Source: Pseudomonas sp. JQ170C
Lineage (GTDB): Bacteria > Pseudomonadota > Gammaproteobacteria > Pseudomonadales > Pseudomonadaceae
Direction: 5' to 3'
Length of the DNA stretch: 64,000 nt
NCBI RefSeq assembly: GCF_035581345.1
Contig: NZ_CP141608.1
Location: 3,502,501 to 3,566,500, forward strand
Part shown: in pieces, positions 37,341 through 45,447 of the stretch
Numbering within the stretch: the stretch's first letter is position 1
Layout of the letters: each line of letters starts with the position of its first letter
The notes under the pieces: generated by a model
The model's database searches: none
What the model was told of the DNA's origin: nothing
What the model saw: only the letters and a program-made list of their open reading frames with translations
Made by a program: the position numbers and the translations under genes

Positions 37341-38075
37341 ATGAAACGCACCCTCGCCTTCACCCTCACCTTGCTGGCCACCCAGGCCTGGGCCCATGAA
37401 AGCCCTGGCATCACCAGTGCCAAGGGCAATGCCGAGGCCGCCTTCGACCTGGTCCAGACCCGCGTCTTCAAGCAAGGCGACAATTTGGTGTTCGAGCAAC
37501 TTGTAGACGGCAAGGCCGGCAGCCGCCTGCCCACCGCCAAGGGCGGGTTTGCCGGCGCCGAGGTCTACAGCTATGTCTGGCCCACCAGCCTGGACAGCAG
37601 CAGCGTGGGCTTCGACGCCAAGGCCGGCATCCTCGCCCTGGCCCTGACCTCCCACCCGGATTTCGACGACACCCCCAAGCTCGATGAAAACCGCGACGGC
37701 AAGACCGACAACGACGGTGGCCTGTGGCACTCCCACTGGGTGGTGCTGAGCAAGGATGAAAGCTGCGGCCCGGGCGGGCTCAAAGTGCGCGACATCCCCG
37801 AGGGGGCGAAACCGAAGCTGCCGGCCACCTGGCCTGGTGCGCCGATCTACATCGACTCCCCCGGCTACGACCTGAGCCTGGACAAGAACGCTGCACGGAT
37901 CAGCGTGCCATTGGCGGCGGTGGGCTTTCCGCAAACCTTCAACTATGACGGTGTGACGGCGGCACTGAAGGTCAATGCCGACCTGCACAATCCGCTGCTG
38001 TGCGTGAGCAGTGTGTGGGATATCAGCTCCGGGGACCTGTCGTTGCCGGGGACCTGGAAGCTCAAGCAGCAGTGA
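37341..38075 (+). CDS. Secreted protein of unknown function
   Basis: A 244-residue protein with a clear signal peptide (residues 1-18, cut after QAWA). The mature part has DENRDGKTDNDGG, which resembles a calcium-binding or EF-hand-like loop, a conserved-looking HSHWVVLSKDESCGPGG region, and two cysteines (CGP and LLCV) that could form a disulfide. I do not recognise a characterised family. It is divergent from the cysteine-rich MarR gene and probably under its control, so it may belong with the MOSC/TsuA-like module. The location is probably periplasmic. Confidence 0.82.
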   Translation: MKRTLAFTLTLLATQAWAHESPGITSAKGNAEAAFDLVQTRVFKQGDNLVFEQLVDGKAGSRLPTAKGGFAGAEVYSYVWPTSLDSSSVGFDAKAGILALALTSHPDFDDTPKLDENRDGKTDNDGGLWHSHWVVLSKDESCGPGGLKVRDIPEGAKPKLPATWPGAPIYIDSPGYDLSLDKNAARISVPLAAVGFPQTFNYDGVTAALKVNADLHNPLLCVSSVWDISSGDLSLPGTWKLKQQ

Positions 38076-38080
38076 CCGTA

Positions 38081-38141
38081 CCGCGAGGCCAGCCCGCGCC
38101 TGCCGGATTTGTGTTGCCCAGGCAGGCGCGGACTTGCCCCG
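38081..38141. repeat. Divergent REP-type hairpin
   Basis: A degenerate REP pair with GGCAGGCGCGG arms and a loop of about 13 bases follows the secreted-protein gene. Confidence 0.6.
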
Positions 38142-38170
38142 TGTTCAACGCTGTAGCTATGCTCAATTTC

Positions 38171-38557
38171 ATGAACGCCACCCTGCCCACCCGTTCCCCC
38201 TGCCCGCCCGGCGCCTGCGATTGCGGCCGTGAAACGCTGCAGGACATGCGCATCCTGCTGCTGACCCGGCAGGAAGAAAAGCGCCTGCTGGAGCGTCTGG
38301 AGAATCTGCAGAGCCTGGCCGACCTCGAGCACATGCAGCGCAAGCTGTACGAGAACCTGGGCATCCGTCTGCACATCAGCCCCAGTTTCAACGAAGTGCG
38401 GACCATGCGTGGCTTCACCATCCAGATCGACGACCTGCCGGGCCTGTGCCGCAAGACCCGCCAGAATATTCCCGCCGCCATACGCCGGGCCCTGGAGCGC
38501 CAGCCGGAGATTGCCTACCGGCTGCTCGATGCCCATGACCTGCTGCGCGATGCCTGA
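38171..38557 (+). CDS. Hypothetical protein with N-terminal cysteine motif
   Basis: Roughly 128 residues. The N-terminus carries CPPGACDC, three cysteines in eight residues, which could bind a metal. A helical charged region follows (LLTRQEEKRLLERLENLQSL). No family is recognised. No good ribosome site is visible before ATG 38171 or the alternative ATG 38159, so the start is uncertain. It converges on the TonB receptor gene, leaving nine bases between stop codons. Confidence 0.7.
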   Translation: MNATLPTRSPCPPGACDCGRETLQDMRILLLTRQEEKRLLERLENLQSLADLEHMQRKLYENLGIRLHISPSFNEVRTMRGFTIQIDDLPGLCRKTRQNIPAAIRRALERQPEIAYRLLDAHDLLRDA

Positions 38558-38566
38558 CGGCAGCGA

Positions 38567-41008
38567 TTACCAGTTGTAGGTCAGCTCGGTCGTCAAGGTA
38601 CGGCCTTCGCCGTAATAGCAGTCCACATCGCTGCTGCAGCGGCTGACATACACCTTGTCTTCCAGGTTCTGCAGGTTCACCTGCACCTTCACGCCCTTGA
38701 TCCGCAGCGGCGATTGCTGCAAGTCATAGGAGAGCATGCCGTCGTACACGGTATAGGACGGGATGCTGAAGTGGTCGTCGGCAAAGTCAGTGCCGTCGCT
38801 GCCGCGCACATAGCGCGTGCCCAACCCCATGCCCAGGCCAGCCAGCGGCGTATCACCGATAAAGTGGTAATCCAGCCACAGCGACGCCGTCATCGGTGGC
38901 GTGCCGGAAGGGTGTCGGCCTTCACGCCCATCGTTGTCCTTGGTGTAGGTCACGTCGTTGCGCGACAGCGAGGCGATCACCCCCAGGTTGTCGGTCAGGT
39001 TGGCCTTGCCCTCCAGCTCCACGCCACGCGAACGCAATTCGCCGACCTGGCTGTTGAAGCCGGGGTTGCTGACGTCGGCGGTCAGGATGTTCTGCTGCTT
39101 GATCTCGTACACCGACAGCTGGATGAAGCTGTCCTGCCCCGGTGGCTGATACTTGACCCCGGCCTCGACCTGCTTGCCGGTGGACGGCTCGAACGGTTTG
39201 CCGCCGCGGTCGGTGCCGCTCAACGGCAGGAACGACTCGGAGTAACTGACGTAGGGCGTGAAACCGCTGTCGAACGCGTAGCCAAGCCCTGCCCGGCCGG
39301 TGAATTTCTCATCCTTGACGTTGCTGAAGTTGCCGGCAATCGGCTCGCGGGTATCGACCTCGACCCAGTCATAACGGCCGCCCAGGGTCAGGAACCAGTT
39401 GTCCCACTTGAGTTGGTCCTGCACATACAGGCCGGTCTGGGTCACGGTGTTGTCCCAATCGTACGGTTGGCCAAAATTCAGCGGCTGGCCGTACACCGGC
39501 GAATACAGGTCGATGATCGGCGGATTGCGGTCGTACAGGCCCAGGAACTTGGAATTGGAATGGTAGTAGTCGACCCCCACCAGCAGGGTGTGGGCCACAT
39601 CGAGGGTATTGAACTTTGCCTGGGCCATGTTATCGACGCCAAACACCTTGTTGCGCTGTGCCCAGTCGACGCCGAAGCGGGTCTGGTAGCGCTGGTCGTC
39701 AACGCCCGTCTGCGGGTTGGTCACGAAACGGTAGCCATGCAGCGGTGCCCGGTAACGGTCGTCGACATAGGCGTAGCGGGTGTTCTGCTTGAGGGTCCAG
39801 ACATCGTCCAGCGCATGACTCACTTCATAGCCGAAGGTGTACTGCTCGCGGTCATAGGCATTGATGCCCGGCTCGCCGATGAAGCGACTGCGTTTGATCC
39901 GCCCGTTGGGGCTCTCGAACACCGTGCCCACGGCAGGCAGGCCCTGGGCCTCCGGCACGCCATTGTCTTTCTGATAGTGACCGTAGAGCGTCAGGCGCGT
40001 CTGGTCGTTGGGGGCCCAGGTCAGGCTGGGCGCCAGCACAAAGCGCTGTGATTCGACGTAGTCGATCTCGCCATTCTTGTCGAAGCCGCTCCCGGTCAGG
40101 CGATACAGAAACTCGCCCTGCTCATCCAGCGGCCCGGCAACGTCGAAGGACGCCGCACGACGATCCTGGCTGCCGCCCCCCAGCACCACCTCCCGCAACG
40201 GGGTACTGGTCGGGCGCTTGGACACCATATTGACCAGCCCGCCCGGCTGGTTCTGACCATAAAGCACCGACGCGGGCCCCTTCATCACCTCAATACGCTC
40301 GAGCAGGTAAGGGTCGATTTGCAGCGCGCCGCCGGTACTGCCACCGCCGTAAGGCAAGTGCAGGCCGTCCAGGTACAAGGGGGTCGGGCTGAAGCCCCGT
40401 GAAGTGGGTTCGTCGAAGACACCGACGCGGTCGGAGAAGCCCCCGCCGGTGATGCCGGGGGTATAGCGCAGGGCCTGGGTCACCGACTGCGAGCCCAGGG
40501 CCTTGATCTCTTCCTGGGTGACGATGTTGATGGTCTGGGGCGTTTCCAGCACCGAGGTGTCGGTCTTGGTGGCCGTACCGGTGCGCTTGGCCACATAGCC
40601 CACCACCGGGCCCCAGGCGTCTTCATCGCCCTGGCCGGTGACCTGGGTGGCGCCCAGCTCCAGGGCATCACCGGCAGCCGCAGGTTCCAGGCTCCAGGTG
40701 CCGCCGGCGGTAATGCTCAAGCGCAGGTCACTGCCCTGCAGGGCCTGGCTGGCGGCCTGTTCAGGGGTGAACCGACCACTGACCCGAGCGGCCCGTTTGC
40801 CCTGCACCCATGCCGGGTTTACCGACAGCACACGCCCGGACTGACGGGCGATGCGGCTCAGGCTTTCACCCAGCTCGCCGGCGGGAATGTCGAAGGCCTG
40901 GGTGGCACTGACGGCGTGCTCGTCCTGCGCCAGGACGTACATCGGCGTGCTGCTGCCCAGCGCGATGGCAAGGGCCAGCAGGCTGGGGCGGATCATGGAA
41001 TCGGGCAT
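38567..41008 (-). CDS. TonB-dependent siderophore receptor with signalling domain (FecA/FpvA type)
   Basis: An 813-residue outer-membrane receptor. After a signal peptide, residues 40-115 form an STN signalling domain (FDIPAGELGESLSRIARQSG). A plug domain follows (VLETPQTINIVTQEEI, YGQNQPGGLVNMVSKRP), then a 22-stranded barrel ending in an aromatic residue (ELTYNW). The STN domain signals to the FecR protein encoded next door when the ferric siderophore binds. It is preceded by fecI-fecR-type genes on the same strand, giving the classical cell-surface signalling set. The ligand is unknown. The start may be at 41008 or four codons later. Confidence 0.94.
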   Translation of the reverse strand: MPDSMIRPSLLALAIALGSSTPMYVLAQDEHAVSATQAFDIPAGELGESLSRIARQSGRVLSVNPAWVQGKRAARVSGRFTPEQAASQALQGSDLRLSITAGGTWSLEPAAAGDALELGATQVTGQGDEDAWGPVVGYVAKRTGTATKTDTSVLETPQTINIVTQEEIKALGSQSVTQALRYTPGITGGGFSDRVGVFDEPTSRGFSPTPLYLDGLHLPYGGGSTGGALQIDPYLLERIEVMKGPASVLYGQNQPGGLVNMVSKRPTSTPLREVVLGGGSQDRRAASFDVAGPLDEQGEFLYRLTGSGFDKNGEIDYVESQRFVLAPSLTWAPNDQTRLTLYGHYQKDNGVPEAQGLPAVGTVFESPNGRIKRSRFIGEPGINAYDREQYTFGYEVSHALDDVWTLKQNTRYAYVDDRYRAPLHGYRFVTNPQTGVDDQRYQTRFGVDWAQRNKVFGVDNMAQAKFNTLDVAHTLLVGVDYYHSNSKFLGLYDRNPPIIDLYSPVYGQPLNFGQPYDWDNTVTQTGLYVQDQLKWDNWFLTLGGRYDWVEVDTREPIAGNFSNVKDEKFTGRAGLGYAFDSGFTPYVSYSESFLPLSGTDRGGKPFEPSTGKQVEAGVKYQPPGQDSFIQLSVYEIKQQNILTADVSNPGFNSQVGELRSRGVELEGKANLTDNLGVIASLSRNDVTYTKDNDGREGRHPSGTPPMTASLWLDYHFIGDTPLAGLGMGLGTRYVRGSDGTDFADDHFSIPSYTVYDGMLSYDLQQSPLRIKGVKVQVNLQNLEDKVYVSRCSSDVDCYYGEGRTLTTELTYNW

Positions 41009-41090
41009 TGGCTATGGGCTCGTTTTAAGGTGTTGTCCATAACGAGGACACGCCAGTCACCGGATCCCCTCACGGCCCGCTGATTTTTTC

Positions 41091-42065
41091 TCAGATCACA
41101 TCGATGCGGATCAGCCAGCTACCGAGGCTGTCGACCCGGATGGGCAGGGTTTCGCTCAGCGACAGCAAGGTGCGATCGCTGTCATCCAGCGGGAAGCTGC
41201 CATACACGCGGACCTGCGCCGCTTGCGGGCTGATGCGCAGCAGCCCGGTGCGGTACGGGCGCAAGGCCTCGATCAGGTCACCCAGCGGCTCGTCGCGCAC
41301 ATCAACCCGGCCATCGGTCCAGCTGGCGCGGGTGCGCAGCGACGGCGCCAGGGCCTCGCTGCGCAGGCCATCGAAGCGAAATGCCTGGCCTTCGTCGACC
41401 CTGATCGGCGCATCATGCCCGGTACTGAGCAGCACACTGTGCTGCTGCACGGCCACCAGGCTTTGGCCATCGTCCTGGCGCATCACGAACCGTGTACCGA
41501 GGGCTTGCACCTGGCCCTGGCGCGTAGCGACGATGAACGGCCGACCGGGTTCGGCGGCCACCTCGACCTGCAACTCACCCTCGCGCAGCACCACCAGACG
41601 TTGGCGGGCATCGAAGCGCAGGTCCACCGCGCTACGGGCATTGAGGCGCAAGCGCGAGCCATCGGCCAAGGTGTAGGTGCGGCGCTCGCCGGTGCCGGTG
41701 TGCAGGTCGGCCAGCACATCGCCCAACGGCATGCGTCGATGGACAAGTCCCGCACTGCCCAGCCCCAACAGCAACATCGCCAGCCCACCGCCCAGCACCT
41801 TGCGCCGCGACGGCGGAGCCTGGGTGCGCAGGCTCCGGCTGGCCATGGCCAACTGGCCGGGGGTGCGCTGCTCGGCCTGTTGCAGGTCGGCCAGGGGTTG
41901 CTCGAGCACCGCGTTGACCCGTTGCCAGGCCGTCTGGTGGCTCGGGCACCGCTGCAGCCACAGCTCGAAGGCGTGCTGCATGCGGCTGTGCCTTGGCGCA
42001 TGTTCAAGTTTGAGCAGCCAGCCCACGGCTTCGTGGGTAGCGCGATCGACCGGTACGTTACTCAT
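41091..42065 (-). CDS. FecR-type anti-sigma regulator
   Basis: A 324-residue inner-membrane regulator. It has a cytoplasmic N-terminal domain (AVGWLLKLEHAP, WLQRCPSHQTAWQRV), one transmembrane helix near residues 90-110 (LGGGLAMLLLGLGSAGL), and a periplasmic FecR domain (TGTGERRTYTLADGSRLRLNARS). It relays the signal from the receptor STN domain to the sigma factor encoded just upstream. Its start overlaps the sigma-factor stop by four bases (ATGA). Confidence 0.93.
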   Translation of the reverse strand: MSNVPVDRATHEAVGWLLKLEHAPRHSRMQHAFELWLQRCPSHQTAWQRVNAVLEQPLADLQQAEQRTPGQLAMASRSLRTQAPPSRRKVLGGGLAMLLLGLGSAGLVHRRMPLGDVLADLHTGTGERRTYTLADGSRLRLNARSAVDLRFDARQRLVVLREGELQVEVAAEPGRPFIVATRQGQVQALGTRFVMRQDDGQSLVAVQQHSVLLSTGHDAPIRVDEGQAFRFDGLRSEALAPSLRTRASWTDGRVDVRDEPLGDLIEALRPYRTGLLRISPQAAQVRVYGSFPLDDSDRTLLSLSETLPIRVDSLGSWLIRIDVI

Positions 42066-42577
42066 TCAGGGCTCACACTCAGGCAATGCAAAAAGGCCCG
42101 GCGCAGGTCACGCTCCACCGTCGCCAGCGACACCCCCAGGTGCTCGGCAATCGACGGTTGGCTCAACCCTTCCAGGCGATGCAGAATAAAGGCGTGGCGA
42201 ACCCGCTGCGGCAAGCCGTCGAGCAGGCGGTCGATCTGCGCCAGGGCTTCGCGTACCAGCAGCACATCTTCGGCAGACGGCATGCACTGCAGCGGCAAGC
42301 GCCCCAGCTCTTCCAGATACGCCTGCTCCAGCGCACGCCGACGAAACAGGTTGCTCAGCAACCGCCGGGCCACCGTGGCGAGAAAGGCACGGGGCTCTTC
42401 AAGGGCTGGCAATGCCGTGCTGCCCATGGCCCGGACAAAGGTATCCTGAGCCAGGTCGGCAGCGTCATGGGGGCAGTTCAGCCGGCGATACAGCCAGGCG
42501 CGCAACCAGCGATGATGATCGCTGTACAAATGGGCCACGATAGCCTTCGAGTCGACAGAGCGGGTCACTTCGGTCAT
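42062..42577 (-). CDS. FecI-family ECF sigma factor
   Basis: A 171-residue extracytoplasmic-function sigma factor. Region 2 contains DLAQDTFVRAM, and region 4 contains RLEGLSQPSIAEHLGVSLATVERDLR, which binds the -35 box. It should direct transcription of the receptor gene two genes downstream. ATG 42577 is preferred to the adjacent in-frame GTG. A Fur-box-like sequence lies 12 bases upstream of the start, consistent with iron repression. Confidence 0.94.
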   Translation of the reverse strand: MTEVTRSVDSKAIVAHLYSDHHRWLRAWLYRRLNCPHDAADLAQDTFVRAMGSTALPALEEPRAFLATVARRLLSNLFRRRALEQAYLEELGRLPLQCMPSAEDVLLVREALAQIDRLLDGLPQRVRHAFILHRLEGLSQPSIAEHLGVSLATVERDLRRAFLHCLSVSPE

Positions 42578-42588
42578 CACATGCTAAT

Positions 42589-42607
42589 GGTAATTACTCT
42601 CATTATC
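42589..42607. promoter_or_regulatory. Fur-box-like site
   Basis: On the minus strand the 19 bases read GATAATGAGAGTAATTACC, matching the Fur consensus GATAATGATAATCATTATC at 14 or 15 positions. It lies between the divergent sigma-factor gene and the 97-residue gene, so iron could control both. Confidence 0.72.
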
Positions 42608-42655
42608 GTGATGGCACCGTGAATATACAATCCCCCTTCCAGGAACAGATGACAG

Positions 42656-42949
42656 ATGCCTTCCCTGACACCCCGTGAGGTCTACCAGCAATTGCGCGAC
42701 GCCGCCCTGGGTGTTCGCCCGCTGCAGCCCCTGGCCCCCCACGCCGCCTGCGGCCAGGTACAGGTAGACATCGAGGGCTGGCAGTTGCTGCTGGACTTCG
42801 AGGGACATCGCCTGCACCACTGCGCGCACTGCCGCCGCGAGGGCTCACTGGACACCTGGCAGCGCTATGGCACCGACCCGGTCAGCTTGCTGAGCACCTG
42901 GGAGCTGGCGCAGATCGAGCGCTTGTTGCTGGGCATAGCGCAACGCTAG
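42656..42949 (+). CDS. Small conserved-looking protein with a CxxC motif
   Basis: A 97-residue soluble protein. It starts MPSLTPREVYQQLRDAALG and has HHCAHCRREG (a CxxC pair preceded by histidines), then LDTWQRYGTDPVSLLSTWE. I recall similar uncharacterised Pseudomonas proteins but no function. AGGAACAG precedes the ATG. It is divergent from the FecI-type gene across a Fur-box-like site, so it may be iron-regulated. Confidence 0.78.
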   Translation: MPSLTPREVYQQLRDAALGVRPLQPLAPHAACGQVQVDIEGWQLLLDFEGHRLHHCAHCRREGSLDTWQRYGTDPVSLLSTWELAQIERLLLGIAQR

Positions 42950-42980
42950 TTGCTACGCTGCGTGGCTACCGCCGATTGGA

Positions 42981-43346
42981 CCGGTAGGAGCGGGCTTGCC
43001 CCGCGATCAATCGTTCAGACAACACCCGTTTTGCCGGCTGTACCGGCCTCTCGCGGGCCAAGCCCGCTCCTACCTTGAGGTGGCTCCTGCGCCTACAACC
43101 CCGCCGAGTGGGCCGGTGGGAGCGGGCTTGCCCCGCGATCAGTCGTTCAGGCAACACCCGTTTTGCTGGCTGTGCCGGCCTCTCGCGGGCCAAGCCCGCT
43201 CCTACTTTGAGGTGACTCCTGCGCCTACAACCCCGCCGAGTGGGCCGGTGGGAGCGGGCTTGCCCCGCGATCAGTCGTTCAGGCAACGCCCATTTTGCCG
43301 GCTGTACCGGCCTCTCGCGGGGCAAGCCCGCTCCTACCTTGAGGTG
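42981..43346. repeat. Tandem array of a 132-bp REP-pair unit (nearly three copies)
   Basis: Copies begin at about 42981, 43113 and 43245, exactly 132 bases apart. Each has a REP arm, a spacer of about 50 bases (CGTTCAGRCAAC then CCGGCTGTACCGG-like), the inverted REP arm, and a tail with CTCCTGCGCCTACAACCCCGCC. The third copy lacks most of the tail. Differences between copies are few, so the array is recent. It fills the gap between the 97-residue gene and chrA. Confidence 0.9.
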
Positions 43347-43349
43347 CGC

Positions 43350-44537
43350 CTACAACAGCCAACCGGCGACACCACAACAGATCACCACCAACCACGGCGG
43401 TAGCTTCCAGCGCATCAACGCCACCAGTGCCAGCAGCGCCAGGCCCGCGTCCGCCGGGCGGAGAATGGCGCTGGTCCACACCGGCTGATACAGCGCCGCC
43501 AGCAACAACCCGACCACCGCCGCGTTGATGCCCAGCATCGCCGCCTGCATGCGCAGGTTCTGCCGCAACCGCTCCCAAAAGGGCACCGCCCCCATCACCA
43601 GCAGGAACGACGGCGCAAAGATCGCCACCAGGCACAGCAAACCGCCCGACCAGCCCGATGGCCCCGCTTGCATCGACGCGCCAAGGAACGCAGCGAAGGT
43701 GAACAAGGGCCCCGGCATCGCCTGCGTGACGCCGTATCCCGCCAGGAAGGTTTCGTTGCTGACCCAGCCCACGGGCACCACTTCGGCCTGGAGCAACGGC
43801 AGCACCACATGGCCACCGCCGAACACCAGCGATCCGCTGCGATAGAAGGCATCGAACATCGCCAGGGCCGGGCCAGGCCAGTGCTGGGCCAGCAACGGCA
43901 GGCCCAGCAGCAGAGCAAGAAACAGGATCAGCCAGCACACGCCAGCGCGCTTGCCGACCGTGATCGGCAACGGCTCGTGGGCAACGGCCTTGCCGGGATT
44001 GAACAGGAGCAGCCCCGCCCCACCGGCGGCCACCATCACACCGACCTGCCCCCAAGGCGAAGGCACCGCCAGCACCAGGGCGGCGGCCGTCACCATCAGG
44101 GCAATCCTCGGTGCATCCGGACACAGGGCGCGCCCCATGCCCCAGACCGCCTGGGCCACGACCGCCACGGCAACCACGTGCAAGCCATGCAGGACACCGG
44201 GCGGCAGCGCCGAACCCAAGCTGGCAATCCCCTGAGCGATCGCTATCAGTACCAGCGCCGACGGCAGGGTAAACCCCAGCCAGGCGGCCAGTGCGCCCCG
44301 GTAACCCGCTTGCGCCAGCCCCAGGGCGATGCCGACCTGACTGCTCGCAGGGCCTGGCAGAAACTGACAGAGCGTCACCAGGTCGGCGTAGCTGCGCTCG
44401 TTGAGCCAGCGTCGACGGGTGACGAACTCGTGGTGAAAAAAACCAAGATGCGCCACCGGGCCGCCGAACGAGGTCAGGCCCAGGCGCAAGAAGATGAGAA
44501 AGACCTGCCACGGGCTGCTTGAAGGGGTGCGGGGCAT
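43350..44537 (-). CDS. chrA: Chromate transporter ChrA
   Basis: A 395-residue inner-membrane transporter made of two homologous CHR domains. Each domain has a family motif: FGGPVAHLGFFHHEFV and LPGPASSQVGIALG in the first half, and FGGGHVVLPLLQ and AMPGPLFTFAAFLGA in the second. Length and bidomain layout match long-chain ChrA proteins, which expel chromate by proton exchange. No regulator or chrB lies nearby. Confidence 0.93.
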   Translation of the reverse strand: MPRTPSSSPWQVFLIFLRLGLTSFGGPVAHLGFFHHEFVTRRRWLNERSYADLVTLCQFLPGPASSQVGIALGLAQAGYRGALAAWLGFTLPSALVLIAIAQGIASLGSALPPGVLHGLHVVAVAVVAQAVWGMGRALCPDAPRIALMVTAAALVLAVPSPWGQVGVMVAAGGAGLLLFNPGKAVAHEPLPITVGKRAGVCWLILFLALLLGLPLLAQHWPGPALAMFDAFYRSGSLVFGGGHVVLPLLQAEVVPVGWVSNETFLAGYGVTQAMPGPLFTFAAFLGASMQAGPSGWSGGLLCLVAIFAPSFLLVMGAVPFWERLRQNLRMQAAMLGINAAVVGLLLAALYQPVWTSAILRPADAGLALLALVALMRWKLPPWLVVICCGVAGWLL

Positions 44538-44576
44538 GCGCTGCGCTTCTGATCGGCAGAAATGAGCGACAGTCTA

Positions 44577-44600
44577 GCGCGGAGCAAGCCCGCTCCCACA
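44577..44600. repeat. Single REP element
   Basis: One REP arm (GCGGAGCAAGCCCGCTCCCA-like) without an inverted partner lies between chrA and the TorF-type gene. Confidence 0.6.
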
Positions 44601-44607
44601 GTAACCT

Positions 44608-45348
44608 TCAGAAGGTTTTGCTGGCACTGGCCACCAGGGTGGCCGAGCACAGGTCGTCGTAGCCATACCAGCTCATGCATTCGCTTTTTTTCAGGTCGGT
44701 ATCGATGTAGCTCAGGCTCCAGGTGACCCCGACAAACTCGCGGGTCAGCTTGGCCTCCCACTCGTAATAGGCATCGCGATTGTCACCATTGGTGGCCCAG
44801 AACGCGGGGTCCTTGACGTCGTTGTAGCCCACCCGCAATTCCACGCCGACCTCGGCAGGCAAGGTGAAGCTGTAGCTGACGTAGCTGTACAGGGTGTCCT
44901 GGTCTTCACCGAAGGCATTGGGCGAATCGCTGGAGTAGTTGACGCTCAGCTTGACCCCGTACAGATCGAGGATGGCGTAGACCTCGCTCATGTTGAACTG
45001 GCCTTCCTTGGGGTAGCTGTACTTGAGGTAGCCAAGGTCCAGGCTGATGGCATCGGTGGCCTGCCAGTACCAGCCGGCATAGTAGTCCACCTCCTGGCGG
45101 GTCTTGTAGTCAAAGCCGTAGTCGACGTTCGAGGTCCAGGCGCCGATGTACAGGCCACTGCCATGGATCAAGGTAGCGCCGGCCTGCAGGGCCGGGTCGC
45201 CAAGGGTCTGCGACACGCCACGGGAGCGATAGTCGCTGACGGCGGCCAGGGTCAGTTCCAGGCTGAGGTCGTCGTTCAGGGTCAGGGCCTGACTGGTCAA
45301 GGGGGCCAGCATCAGGCTGGCAACGGTGAAGATGGCGCGTGCGTTCAT
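44608..45348 (-). CDS. TorF-family putative outer-membrane porin
   Basis: A 246-residue protein with a signal peptide (cut near SQALT). The opening LELTLAAVSDYRSRGVSQTLGDPALQAG is typical of the TorF/TIGR02001 group of small outer-membrane barrel proteins. Alternating strands run to a C-terminal phenylalanine (SASKTF), the usual outer-membrane assembly signal. It may let small substrates in. It follows the amidohydrolase gene by about 100 bases on the same strand, so a joint role in uptake and breakdown is possible but unproven. Confidence 0.85.
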   Translation of the reverse strand: MNARAIFTVASLMLAPLTSQALTLNDDLSLELTLAAVSDYRSRGVSQTLGDPALQAGATLIHGSGLYIGAWTSNVDYGFDYKTRQEVDYYAGWYWQATDAISLDLGYLKYSYPKEGQFNMSEVYAILDLYGVKLSVNYSSDSPNAFGEDQDTLYSYVSYSFTLPAEVGVELRVGYNDVKDPAFWATNGDNRDAYYEWEAKLTREFVGVTWSLSYIDTDLKKSECMSWYGYDDLCSATLVASASKTF

Positions 45349-45447
45349 GGGAAACCCTTATTGTTATCGGTGTGCGGGCAGATTCGTGCAGGCGAGACCC
45401 GGCCCCTCGCGGGGCAAGGAACCAGGCATCGTGGTCAGGGAGCGCGG

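Noticed and set aside
42966..43325. A 119-codon open frame with a repeating 44-residue pattern
   Set aside because: The period equals the 132-bp REP array. The peptide is only a translation of the repeat.
42981..43346. CRISPR-like array
   Set aside because: The whole 132-base unit is repeated, including the parts that would be spacers, and REP cores explain the palindromes. No cas genes are present.
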